A DNA stretch of 64,000 nucleotides from SCTD01 sp963781675 (GTDB taxonomy: Bacteria; Actinomycetota; Actinomycetes; Mycobacteriales; SCTD01). The notes under the pieces were generated by a model. The model searched no databases. It was not told the DNA's origin and was given only the letters and a program-made list of their open reading frames with translations. Made by a program: the position numbers and the translations under genes. This document shows, piece after piece, positions 45,132 to 52,961 of this stretch. The stretch is from NCBI GenBank assembly GCA_963781675.1, contig CAWAGF010000001.1, forward strand, positions 1-64,000, written 5' to 3'. The number at the start of each line of letters is the position of its first letter. Positions within the stretch are counted from its first letter, which is position 1.

Positions 45132-47375
45132 GTGCTGCTCTCCCGTCTCGCCGGCCTGGCCGTCGCCCGCCGGCGCCTCGTGCTCGTCGTCACCGTCGTG
45201 TTCCTGGCCGTGGCAGGAGCGCTGGGCGGCGGGGTCGCCGGTGAGCTGTCGGGCGGGGGCTTCGACGACCCGCAGGCCGAGTCCGTGCACGCCGCGCAGG
45301 TCCTGGAGGAGCAGTTCGGCAGCGGGGCGCCCAACCTGGTGCTGCTGGCCCGGGCCCCTGGCGGCGTCGACGACCCGGCAGCCGTCGCCGCCGGCACCGC
45401 GCTGGCGGAGAGGCTCGCTGCCGAGCCGGGCGTCGTGCAGGTCACCAGCTGGTGGACCTCCGGCCGGCCCGACTCCCTCAAGGCGGCCGACGGCAGCAGC
45501 GCCGTCGTCCTGGCCCGGCTCACCGGCGGCGACGAGCACGCCGTCGACCGGGTCGAGGAGCTGGCGCCGTCGTACCGCGGCGACTTCCAGGGCCTGCAGG
45601 TCGAGGTGGGTGGTCAGGCCGAGGTCTTCTCCGAGGTGGGGCACACGATCGAGCGCGACATCCTGCGCGCCGAGGCGATCGCCATCCCGATCACGATGGT
45701 GCTGCTCGTGCTGGTGTTCGGCAGCGCGGTGGCCGCCGGGCTCCCGCTGCTCATCGGCGTGCTGTCGATCCTCGGCACCTTCCTCGCGCTGCACCTGCTC
45801 GCGAAGACGACCGACGTGTCCGTCTACTCGGTGAACCTCGCGACCTCGCTCGGGCTCGGCCTCGGCATCGACTACGCGCTGTTCATGGTGACGCGGCACC
45901 GCGAGGAGCTGGCCCGCGGGCTGACCGTCCCGGCGGCGGTCGTCGCGACCGTGCGGACCGCCGGCCGGACCGTGCTGTTCAGCGCGCTGACGGTGCTGCT
46001 GAGCCTGTCCGCACTGCTGGTCTTCCCGCTCTACTTCCTGCGCTCCTTCGCCTACGCCGGCATCGCCGCCGTCGTCTTCGCGGCGCTCGGCGCCGTGGTC
46101 GTGCTCCCGGCCGCGCTCGCCGCGCTGGGCCACCGGATCGAGCGCCTCGACCTGCGGCGCCCGCTCCGGCGGCTGCTCCGACTGCCCGCCCCGCGGCCGA
46201 GCGGCCTGCGCGACGACGGGTTCTGGAGCCGGGTCGCGCACGGCGTGATGCGCCGCCCCCTCCCGGTCGCGACGTCGGTCATCGCGCTGCTGCTCGTCGC
46301 CGCGATCCCCTTCGGCAGCGTGGTGTTCGGCCTGCCCGACGACCGGGTGCTGCCCCGCGAGGCGGGCGCCTTCCAGGTCGCGCAGACGATGCGCCAGGAC
46401 TACCCGGGTCGCGAGTCGCTCGCCCTCGCCGTCGTCGCGCCGCGCGCCTCCGGCGACCCGTCGTCGTACGCCTCGGCCCTCTCGCAGGTCGACGGCGTGG
46501 AGCGCGTCGACGCCGCGACCGGCAGCTGGGTGGACGGCCGGCAGGTGACGGCCCAGGGGTCGCCCGCGATGTCCGCGGACGGCGGCACCTTCCTGCGCGT
46601 CGTGCCGTCGGTCGAGTCGTACGGCCCGGAGGGGGAGCAGCTCGTCCGCGACGTGCGGGGTGTCCCGTCCGACATCGGCGAGGTGCTCGTCGAGGGCCAG
46701 GCGGCCAGCCTCGTCGACACCAAGGCGTCGCTGAAGGCGGATCTGCCGCTGGCGCTCGGCCTCATCCTCGGGACGACGTTCGTGCTGCTGTTCCTGTTCA
46801 CCGGCAGCCTGCTGATCCCGGTCAAGGCGCTGGTGCTGAACGTCCTCTCGCTGTGCGCGACGTTCGGCGCGATGGTGTGGGTCTTCCAGCAGGGCCACCT
46901 GATCGGGCTCGTCGGGGACCCGGTCGTCACCGGCACCCTCGACACCACGATCCCGATCCTCATGTTCTGCCTGCTGTTCGGGCTGTCGATGGACTACGAG
47001 GTCTTCCTGCTGTCGCGCATCAAGGAGGTGTGGGACGCGACGGGGGACAACACCCGTGCCGTCGCCGTCGGCCTGCAGCGCACCGGCCGCATCGTCACCG
47101 CCGCGGCCGGCCTGCTGGCGATCGTGTTCCTCGCGTTCATCAGCAGCGACATCAGCTTCATCAAGCTGCTCGGGCTGGGCACGGCGCTGGCGATCGTCGT
47201 CGACGCGACGCTGATCCGCGGCGCGCTGGTGCCGGCCTTCATGCGGCTGGCCGGCCGGGCCAACTGGTGGGCGCCCGCGCCGCTGCGCCGGCTGCACGAC
47301 CGGTTCGGGCTGAGCGAGGCCGAGCCGGTGGGGGAGGATGAGGTCGTGCCCCTCCCCGTCCCCGCCGGTGTCTGA
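45132..47375 (+). CDS. MMPL-family RND transporter, TetR-linked
   Basis: 747 aa, same layout as the pump at 42022: N-terminal helix after MLLSRLAGLAVARRRLVLVV, loop with AAQVLEEQFGSGAPNLVLLA, LGLGIDYALFMVTRHRE, second loop, LFGLSMDYEVFLLSRIKEVW. Shares the second-half signature with it but differs elsewhere. GTG 45132 with GGAGG close upstream. Preceded by a palindromic operator and followed by a TetR gene in overlap, the usual form of an inducible efflux pump. Substrate unknown. Confidence 0.9.
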   Translation: MLLSRLAGLAVARRRLVLVVTVVFLAVAGALGGGVAGELSGGGFDDPQAESVHAAQVLEEQFGSGAPNLVLLARAPGGVDDPAAVAAGTALAERLAAEPGVVQVTSWWTSGRPDSLKAADGSSAVVLARLTGGDEHAVDRVEELAPSYRGDFQGLQVEVGGQAEVFSEVGHTIERDILRAEAIAIPITMVLLVLVFGSAVAAGLPLLIGVLSILGTFLALHLLAKTTDVSVYSVNLATSLGLGLGIDYALFMVTRHREELARGLTVPAAVVATVRTAGRTVLFSALTVLLSLSALLVFPLYFLRSFAYAGIAAVVFAALGAVVVLPAALAALGHRIERLDLRRPLRRLLRLPAPRPSGLRDDGFWSRVAHGVMRRPLPVATSVIALLLVAAIPFGSVVFGLPDDRVLPREAGAFQVAQTMRQDYPGRESLALAVVAPRASGDPSSYASALSQVDGVERVDAATGSWVDGRQVTAQGSPAMSADGGTFLRVVPSVESYGPEGEQLVRDVRGVPSDIGEVLVEGQAASLVDTKASLKADLPLALGLILGTTFVLLFLFTGSLLIPVKALVLNVLSLCATFGAMVWVFQQGHLIGLVGDPVVTGTLDTTIPILMFCLLFGLSMDYEVFLLSRIKEVWDATGDNTRAVAVGLQRTGRIVTAAAGLLAIVFLAFISSDISFIKLLGLGTALAIVVDATLIRGALVPAFMRLAGRANWWAPAPLRRLHDRFGLSEAEPVGEDEVVPLPVPAGV

Positions 47376-48042
47376 CACCACCGTCCGCCGGCGCGCCCCG
47401 CGGGGACGCGGCGCAGAGCTCCGCGGCGAGGTGCTGCGCGCGGCGATGGACCTGCTCACCGAGACCGGTGACGAGGGAGCGGTGTCCGTGCGGGCCGTCG
47501 CGCAGCGGGTCGGCGTCAGCGTGCCGAGCATCTACCTGCACTTCGCCGACAAGCGGGCGCTCATCGACGCGGTGTGCGGCGAGGTGTTCGAGGCGCTGCA
47601 CCAGCGCCTGCGGGCCGCCGCGGAGCAGGCCGCCGACCCGTTCGCGGCGCTGCGGGCGCAGGGCAACGCCTACGTGCACTTCGCGCTGGAGAACCCCGAG
47701 CACTACCGCGTCGTCATGATGCAGGCGCACGACCCGGGGCAGGAGGCCGTGGACAGCACCGTCGCGAGCGGGGCGTTCGGCTACCTCGTCGAGTCGGTGC
47801 AGGCGTGCCTCGACCTCGGGATCCTCGAGGGCGACCCGGTCGAGCTGGCGCTCGGGCTCTGGGCGGCCGCGCACGGCGTGGCCGCGCTGCTCGTGGCCAA
47901 GCCGTACTTCCCGTGGCCGGACGTCGACGGCTTCGTCGACCGGACCATCTGCATGGCCGGGCTCGGCCTCGCGGCAGGCGCCCGGGTGGACACCTCGCTG
48001 GACCTGCCCGCCCTGACCGAGCGGCTCGACCGCCTGCGCTAG
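47338..48042 (+). CDS. TetR-family regulator
   Basis: 234 aa from ATG 47338, or about 224 from GTG 47368. The helix-turn-helix is AVSVRAVAQRVGVSVPSIYLHFADKRALI, near residues 50-78. The C-terminal ligand domain is of the TetR_C_13 kind (NPEHYRVVMMQAHDP, LALGLWAAAHGVAALLVA). The start overlaps the MMPL stop. It probably binds the 19-bp palindrome at 45091 and controls the pump and itself. Confidence 0.88.
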   Translation: MRSCPSPSPPVSDTTVRRRAPRGRGAELRGEVLRAAMDLLTETGDEGAVSVRAVAQRVGVSVPSIYLHFADKRALIDAVCGEVFEALHQRLRAAAEQAADPFAALRAQGNAYVHFALENPEHYRVVMMQAHDPGQEAVDSTVASGAFGYLVESVQACLDLGILEGDPVELALGLWAAAHGVAALLVAKPYFPWPDVDGFVDRTICMAGLGLAAGARVDTSLDLPALTERLDRLR

Positions 48043-48476
48043 TGCTGTGCGCGCTTGGCGGCCTTCTTCTTCGCGCGCCGGGACACCCGCACGGCGGCGT
48101 GCGGCAGCGACTCACGGCCGCCGGTGTCGGCGGCGGCGAGGAGCAGACCGCCGACCATGCTGAGGTTCTTGAGGAACAGCGTCCGCTGCTCGCCCTTGTC
48201 CCCACCGGCCGACCAGAAGGGGTGCCGTACGTAGGTGCTCGGCACCATCACCGCCGCGAGCGACAGCGCGGACAGCCGGGGCAGCCGCCCGGTCGCCAGC
48301 GCCAGCCCGCCGAGCAGCTGCGTCGCGGCGCTGACCTGCACGAGCTTCTCCGGGTCGGACAGCCCGGCGGCCCGGGCCGCGGCCACGCGCTCGGCCGGGG
48401 ACTTCAGCCCGGAGGCGCCGTCGACGACGTACGTCGCGGCCAGCAGCGGGCGGGCCAGGCTTCGGATCGGGCTCAC
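48039..48476 (-). CDS. DoxX-family membrane protein
   Basis: 145 aa, four helices (PLLAATYVVDGASGLKSP, VSAATQLLGGLALATG, SALSLAAVMVPSTYV, LSMVGGLLLAAADTGG) and a basic C-terminal tail (RRAKKKAAKRAQH). GTG 48476 has GAGGAGG upstream. DoxX-like proteins are linked to redox and membrane stress, but no specific role can be given here. Convergent with the TetR gene (four-base overlap). Confidence 0.85.
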   Translation of the reverse strand: MSPIRSLARPLLAATYVVDGASGLKSPAERVAAARAAGLSDPEKLVQVSAATQLLGGLALATGRLPRLSALSLAAVMVPSTYVRHPFWSAGGDKGEQRTLFLKNLSMVGGLLLAAADTGGRESLPHAAVRVSRRAKKKAAKRAQH

Positions 48477-48511
48477 GGTCGTCCTCCTCGTCGTACGGGT
48501 CGCTGCGCGGC

Positions 48512-49342
48512 CTACCCGCGCAGTGCGGCGCGCATCCCGTCGAGGTCCAGCTCGGGAGCCGGCCACTGCGGGTCGAGCTCCTCGAGCGTCTCGAGCAGCA
48601 GGTGCGCGAGGCCCCAGTCGCGGTACCACTTCCGGTCCGCCGGCAGCACGTGCCAGGGCGCCACGTCCGTGGAGCAGCGCGTGAGCGCCGCCTCGTACGC
48701 CTCCTGGTACTGCGACCAGTAGCCGCGCTCCACGACATCGCCGGGGTTGACCTTCCAGTGCTTGCTCGGGTCGTCCAGCCGGGCGAGCAGCCGCTCGCGC
48801 TGCTCCTCGGGCGAGAGGTGCAGCATCACCTTGAGCAGCACGAAGCCCTGCGCGACCAGGCCCGCCTCCCAGGCGTTGATCAGGTCGTAGCGCGCCTCCC
48901 ACTCGGCCGGCGGCACGAGGTCGTGCACGCGCACGACGAGCACGTCCTCGTAGTGGCTGCGGTCGAAGACGCCGATCATCCCGGGCGCCGGCAGCGCGCG
49001 CTCGATGCGCCAGAGGAAGTCATGCGCGCGCTCCTCCTCGGTCGGCTTGCCGAAGCCGGTGATGCGCACTCCCGAGGGGTTGACCAGGCCGAGGACCTTC
49101 TTCACCGCGCCGCCCTTGCCGGCGGTGTCCATCCCCTGGAGCACGACCAGCACGCGGCTGGCGCTGCCGTGCTTCGCACCGGCGTACAGCCGCTCCTGCA
49201 GGTCGGCCAGCCGCGGCGCGAGAGCGGCGACCTCCTTGCGGCCCTTGGCCTTGCCCGCCTTCGTGCCCGGCGTCGCACGCGGGTCGCGGTCGGCCAGGCC
49301 CGCGGAAGTGCCCGGCTCGACGCGCAGCAGGTCGCGGATCAC
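48512..49342 (-). CDS. ppk2: polyphosphate kinase 2 family protein
   Basis: 276 aa. Walker A GMDTAGKGGAVKKVL, lid and Walker B GVFDRSHYEDVLVVRVHDL, and HWKVNPGDVVERGYWSQYQE, typical of the PPK2 phosphotransferases that move phosphate between polyphosphate and nucleoside mono- or diphosphates. The class cannot be fixed by eye. Overlaps the lipoprotein stop by ATGA. Ties polyphosphate stores to the phosphate genes nearby. Confidence 0.9.
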   Translation of the reverse strand: MIRDLLRVEPGTSAGLADRDPRATPGTKAGKAKGRKEVAALAPRLADLQERLYAGAKHGSASRVLVVLQGMDTAGKGGAVKKVLGLVNPSGVRITGFGKPTEEERAHDFLWRIERALPAPGMIGVFDRSHYEDVLVVRVHDLVPPAEWEARYDLINAWEAGLVAQGFVLLKVMLHLSPEEQRERLLARLDDPSKHWKVNPGDVVERGYWSQYQEAYEAALTRCSTDVAPWHVLPADRKWYRDWGLAHLLLETLEELDPQWPAPELDLDGMRAALRG

Positions 49343-50205
49343 GACGCGCTCGGACTGGGTGCGGGCGCGCTCGGGGTGGGTGCGGGAGCGGGCTGGGGCA
49401 GCGCCTTGCGGAGCGCGGCCAGCAGCGGAGCGCCGTCCTTCTGGCTCGCGCCGGGCGGGCTCGCCACGATGACCGGCACGCCGAAGTCGTACAGCTCCAG
49501 CGTGGAGGTGACGGTCAGCGTCTGCGCGCCGCTCGGCACCTCGATCGTCTGGGTCAGCCGTCGCAGCCGGCCGTCCCCGTCGAGGAAGACGTCGTACGGC
49601 GCCTGCGTCACGCTGCCCGCCGCGACACCGAGCGACGAGCGGAGCGCGGCCTGCTGGAGCCCGCGCGCACCGCGCAGCGCGCGCGCCACGTCGTAGGTCC
49701 CGCGGTAGTGCGTCGTCCGCTCACCGCGCACCTCCTCCTCGCCGACCACCTCGGCCTCGGCCACCGCCGCCAGGGTGTGCAGCTGGGCCGTGGGGTCCAC
49801 CGTCCCACCGACCGGGGAGGCGGCGACGTCGGAGGCCTTGAGCTTGAAGAAGACCTTCGGCTGCTGGGGCAGGACGAGGAACAGGTCCGGCCCGACGAGG
49901 CGCTGCTGCACCGTGCCGACCGGCGTCTCGTACGTCGTCTGGCCGGTGTCCCTGGCCCAGTCGTAGACCCCCTCGCCCGTGAAGACGACCTCCGCGCCGT
50001 TCACCGTCGTCGCGGTGGTCAGCGCGTAGCGCGCGCTCGCCTGCCCGTCGGTCTCGGCGGCGGCCGCGCGCACGAGCGAGGACGCGGGCGGGCCGGTCGG
50101 CGACGGCGCGGCTCTCGGCTCGGGCTCGGCGGTGGTGCAGCCGGCCAGCAGCGCGACGGCGGCCACGGCAGCAGCCAGGGCAGTCGGGCGGCGGGACGGG
50201 CGCAT
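49339..50205 (-). CDS. lipoprotein, LppX/LprG-like
   Basis: 288 aa. Signal with lipobox LLAGC|TT. The mature part has AAAAETDGQASARYALTTAT and GRLRRLTQTIEVPSGAQTLT with a Pro/Ala/Ser-rich tail (QPAPAPTPSAPAPSPSAS), and the fold order of LolA/LppX-like lipid-binding lipoproteins. It may carry lipids across the wall zone. Translationally coupled to ppk2 downstream; the biological link is unclear. Confidence 0.75.
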   Translation of the reverse strand: MRPSRRPTALAAAVAAVALLAGCTTAEPEPRAAPSPTGPPASSLVRAAAAETDGQASARYALTTATTVNGAEVVFTGEGVYDWARDTGQTTYETPVGTVQQRLVGPDLFLVLPQQPKVFFKLKASDVAASPVGGTVDPTAQLHTLAAVAEAEVVGEEEVRGERTTHYRGTYDVARALRGARGLQQAALRSSLGVAAGSVTQAPYDVFLDGDGRLRRLTQTIEVPSGAQTLTVTSTLELYDFGVPVIVASPPGASQKDGAPLLAALRKALPQPAPAPTPSAPAPSPSAS

Positions 50206-50219
50206 GCGGGGGCTCCGGG

Positions 50220-50753
50220 TCAGGGGTCGGGCGGCCCGTCCAGTGTCCCACCGGCGCCGAGCAGCGTGATCAGCCGCGCCTGCGCGGCGGTGCGCAGCGC
50301 GTGGCGGCGCCGCAGCTCGGCGGCCTGGCGCCACCAGCCGAGCTGCTCCGCGGTGCGCCGGCGGTGGCAGCTCGCGCAGCGCACGCTGCACTTCGCGATC
50401 TCCGCCTCGACGCGGTCCCAGGACATGCCCGCGCCGATGAGCCGGCCGACGTCCTCGAGCTTGTCGGCCGGGTCATCGTGGTCGAGGTCGAGCACGCGCA
50501 GGTCGCGCTCGCCGCAGTCGACGCACGGGTGCTCGAGCAGGAACCGCTCGAGCAGCTCCTTGCTCTCACGCCGGACGCGGTCGTTGCGCCGGCGGACGTT
50601 CGCCCGGTGCTCCACCCGGTTGGCGAGGTACCAGTCACGTGCGCAGTGCCGGCACCGCGACTGCAGGCCGTCGCGCGCTGCCACGCGCTTGTTGAAGTCG
50701 CTGAGCGGGCGCACCACGTGACAGGTCACGCAGCGCTTCGCCTCCGGCTCCAT
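50220..50753 (-). CDS. HNH-like nuclease with N-terminal zinc ribbon
   Basis: 177 aa. Zinc ribbon at residues 8-40: CVTCHVVRPLSDF, then SRCRHCARDWYLAN. After a helix rich in Arg and Glu comes CVDCGERDLRVLDLDHDDPA (HNH-type His after a strand) and KCSVRCASCHRRRTAEQLGW with two CxxC and the last His. Similar proteins are common in actinomycete genomes and are of unknown target. Not in a visible defence or phage context. Confidence 0.75.
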   Translation of the reverse strand: MEPEAKRCVTCHVVRPLSDFNKRVAARDGLQSRCRHCARDWYLANRVEHRANVRRRNDRVRRESKELLERFLLEHPCVDCGERDLRVLDLDHDDPADKLEDVGRLIGAGMSWDRVEAEIAKCSVRCASCHRRRTAEQLGWWRQAAELRRRHALRTAAQARLITLLGAGGTLDGPPDP

Positions 50754-51182
50754 GAGCCGAGCATGAGGGCGCCCTCTGACAGTCCAGGGCGGCTCAGCGG
50801 TACCCCCGCGCGGTACCGCCCCGCGTTCCGCCGGGTAAAAGCCGGCTGCATCACTTTAATGCTTCGGGGGCGGGACCATCACAGCACCATCCGGCCGGCC
50901 AGGCAGCAGGGGGTCGAGAACACCTCGTCCTGGATGACGCTCGTGGGAAGCAGCCGCCGCCGCCGTCGGCGGCGACCGTGTCGTAGTACCGGGGGGCGGC
51001 GAACAGGACCGCGGTCCAGTGCCTCGGCCGCCTGGTCGAAGGTCATCCCGAGGCGGGCCGCCCCGATGCCCTCGGGCGCGACGACGACCGGGCGCCGTCC
51101 ACGGGTCACCGGTCGTGCCGCACGTCGACCTGGCCGAGGAGCACGCTGGAAGAGCGGGCCGCTGGCCGGTGCTGCCCGTGCG
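50754..51182. other. gap with a probable gene remnant
   Basis: 429 bp without an intact gene. It has an AT-rich spot near 50835-50865 (gtaaaagccgg, cactttaatgc) with a short GCCGG/CCGGC hairpin. On the minus strand 50879-51109 looks like the end of a secreted protein. Confidence 0.4.
50879..51109 (-). pseudogene. remnant of a small secreted-type protein
   Basis: 76-codon minus-strand ORF. PVVVAPEGIGAARLGMTFDQ and AAEALDRGPV resemble the G-x-G-x-x-x-x-G-M-T repeat of some actinobacterial exported proteins. In another frame the DNA continues FAAPRYYDTVAADGGGGCFP, a plausible continuation, so a single indel near 51010 may split it. No upstream start or signal peptide is seen; perhaps the 3' part of a lost gene. 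Confidence 0.35.
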
Positions 51183-51947
51183 TCAGCGACCGCGCCACAC
51201 CGGGGCCCGCTTCTCGGCGAAGGCCGCCGCGCCCTCGGCCGCGTCGTGGCTGAGGAACACCGGCCGCACCAGCGCGTCCTGCTCGGCCCAGCCCTGCTCG
51301 AAGGACCAGTCGGCGCTGCGGCGCGCGACCTGCTTGGTGACCGCGACGGCCAGCGGCCCGTTCGCGGCGATGACCGCAGCCAGGCGCAGCGCCTCCTCCA
51401 GCGCCGAGCCGTCGGGCACCACGCGGTTGACCAGGCCGATCTCCGCGGCGCGCGCGGCGTCGACCGGGTCGCCGGTCAGCAGCAGCTCCAGCGCGTGCGC
51501 GGGGCCGACCCGCCGCGGCAGCATCAGCGCGGCCCCGCCGGCAGCGACCAGGCCGCGCTTGACCTCCGGGACGCCGAAGCGGGCGGAGCCGCCGGCGACG
51601 ACCAGGTCGCAGGCCAGCACCAGCTCGAGGCCGCCGGCCAGCGCCCAGCCCTCGACGGCCGCGATCATCGGCTTGCCCGGGGGCGTCTGCGTGATGCCGC
51701 ACAGGCCGCGGCCCTCCACGGCCGGCGTCTCGCCGCGCAGGAACGCCTTGAGGTCCATGCCGGCGGAGAAGGTGCCGCCGGCGCCGGTGAGCACTCCCAC
51801 CCGCAGGTCGTCGTCGCGGTCGAGCTCGTCCACCGCGGCGGCCACCGCCTCGGCGACGGCCCGGTCGAGGGCGTTGCGCGCCTCGGGCCGGTTGAGGGTG
51901 ATGACCTGCACGCCGTCGCGGCGCTCGACGAGCACGGACTCGGTCAC
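51183..51947 (-). CDS. enoyl-CoA hydratase/isomerase (crotonase) family
   Basis: 254 aa from GTG 51947, chosen for the AGGAG five bases upstream. VITLNRPEARNALD, the oxyanion-hole segment AGGTFSAGMDLKAF and AVEGWALAGGLELVLACDLV are crotonase signatures; GLVAAGGAALMLPRRVGPA covers the active-site loop, with an Ala/Gly where true hydratases have Glu, so the reaction may differ. C-terminus AAAFAEKRAPVWRGR. Likely in fatty-acid or aromatic-acid catabolism. Confidence 0.88.
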   Translation of the reverse strand: MTESVLVERRDGVQVITLNRPEARNALDRAVAEAVAAAVDELDRDDDLRVGVLTGAGGTFSAGMDLKAFLRGETPAVEGRGLCGITQTPPGKPMIAAVEGWALAGGLELVLACDLVVAGGSARFGVPEVKRGLVAAGGAALMLPRRVGPAHALELLLTGDPVDAARAAEIGLVNRVVPDGSALEEALRLAAVIAANGPLAVAVTKQVARRSADWSFEQGWAEQDALVRPVFLSHDAAEGAAAFAEKRAPVWRGR

Positions 51948-52007
51948 GGCGCTCCTGCTGCTCGAGGGGCCCAGGGCGGCCTCGTCGCGCACATCCTGGC
52001 GCAGCGG

Positions 52008-52700
52008 CTACCTCACCAGCGAGAAGACGACCCCGTCGAAGCCGTACTGCAGGCCGGTGGTGGAGAAGTCGGTGAAGCCCAGCAGCAGCTGCGCGCCGGT
52101 CGCGCCCGCGGGGGCCACGACGTCGGCGGAGACGTTCTTCCAGCCCAGCACCCGCTTCGGTCCCTTGACGAGCTTCGGGCCGTCGACCGTGGAGAGCACC
52201 GAGCCGTCGGCGGCGAGCCAGCGGACCCGACCGACAGCGCCCTCGCCCGGGACGCCGTCGTCCGGGTTCAGGCTCGGCTGGATGATGAAGCTGGAGAAGC
52301 GGTAGCGCTTGCCGGCCGTCACGGCGAGGGGGGCGTCGGTGACCCAGGCCGGCCGGAGCGGCGTGGCGCCGGTGGCGGCGGGCGCCGGGTTCGCGGCGCA
52401 CTGCTGCTCGCCGGAGCTGCCGTCGCAGACCTGGCTGCCGCCACCCGCGGCGACCGACAGGGAGACGCTGCGGGCGCCGTCCTTGAACAGGTTCGCGCGG
52501 TGCTCGAAGGCGCTGACGCCCTCGACCAGCCAGTCGGCCGGCAGGACCGGCTGACCCGGGGCCTCCAGCGCGGACGCCTCGAAGCCGGGGTTCGCGACCA
52601 GGTTCGGGCCCAGCTTGGCCGGCGCGGCCACCGCCGAGCCGGCGCCCGCGACGATCCCGGCGAGGCACAGCGCGGTCAGGGTGCGGGCGGTCGGGCGCAT
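52008..52700 (-). CDS. secreted protein with a carbohydrate-binding-like domain
   Basis: 230 aa. Signal peptide (LTALCLAGIVAGAGSAVAA) then NLVANPGFEASALEAPGQPV, the usual opening of CBM4/9- and CBM6-like jelly rolls, RYRFSSFIIQPSLNPDDG and a C-terminal LLLGFTDFSTTGLQYGFDGV. One Cys pair. It probably binds a surface or environmental glycan; no catalytic domain. AGGAGG before ATG 52700. Divergent from the liv-like operon. Confidence 0.7.
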   Translation of the reverse strand: MRPTARTLTALCLAGIVAGAGSAVAAPAKLGPNLVANPGFEASALEAPGQPVLPADWLVEGVSAFEHRANLFKDGARSVSLSVAAGGGSQVCDGSSGEQQCAANPAPAATGATPLRPAWVTDAPLAVTAGKRYRFSSFIIQPSLNPDDGVPGEGAVGRVRWLAADGSVLSTVDGPKLVKGPKRVLGWKNVSADVVAPAGATGAQLLLGFTDFSTTGLQYGFDGVVFSLVR

Positions 52701-52819
52701 GGGTCCTCCTGGCTGGGTGTGTCACCAGCGGGTTTCGCTGCCGGCACGGCTTCTCCTGCAGCCGCCCAACGAGCGGCACCCGTCCCGGACACGCTGCGGG
52801 GGACGTACCGGGGCGCTTC

Positions 52820-52883
52820 CGGACATCCTGGCGCCGCGGCGGGAAGGCCCTGCGCCCGCGTCGGCGGCGTTGCAGGATGTCCG
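52820..52883. promoter_or_regulatory. 11-bp inverted repeat flanking 42 bp, upstream of the six-gene operon
   Basis: CGGACATCCTG (52820-52830) and CAGGATGTCCG (52873-52883) are exact complements in the gap between divergent genes. Two half-sites about five helical turns apart suggest a looped or two-dimer operator. Confidence 0.5.
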
Positions 52884-52961
52884 CGCGCCGGCACCTCTGG
52901 AAGGTCCGCGGCGCCGTGCGCAACATGTCATGATAGGTCTACATCTTCGGGGGGCGGTGGC

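Noticed and set aside
42022..47375. The two MMPL genes as a recent tandem duplication
   Set aside because: They share family motifs but differ widely between them, and a divergent GDPD gene lies between; ordinary paralogues.
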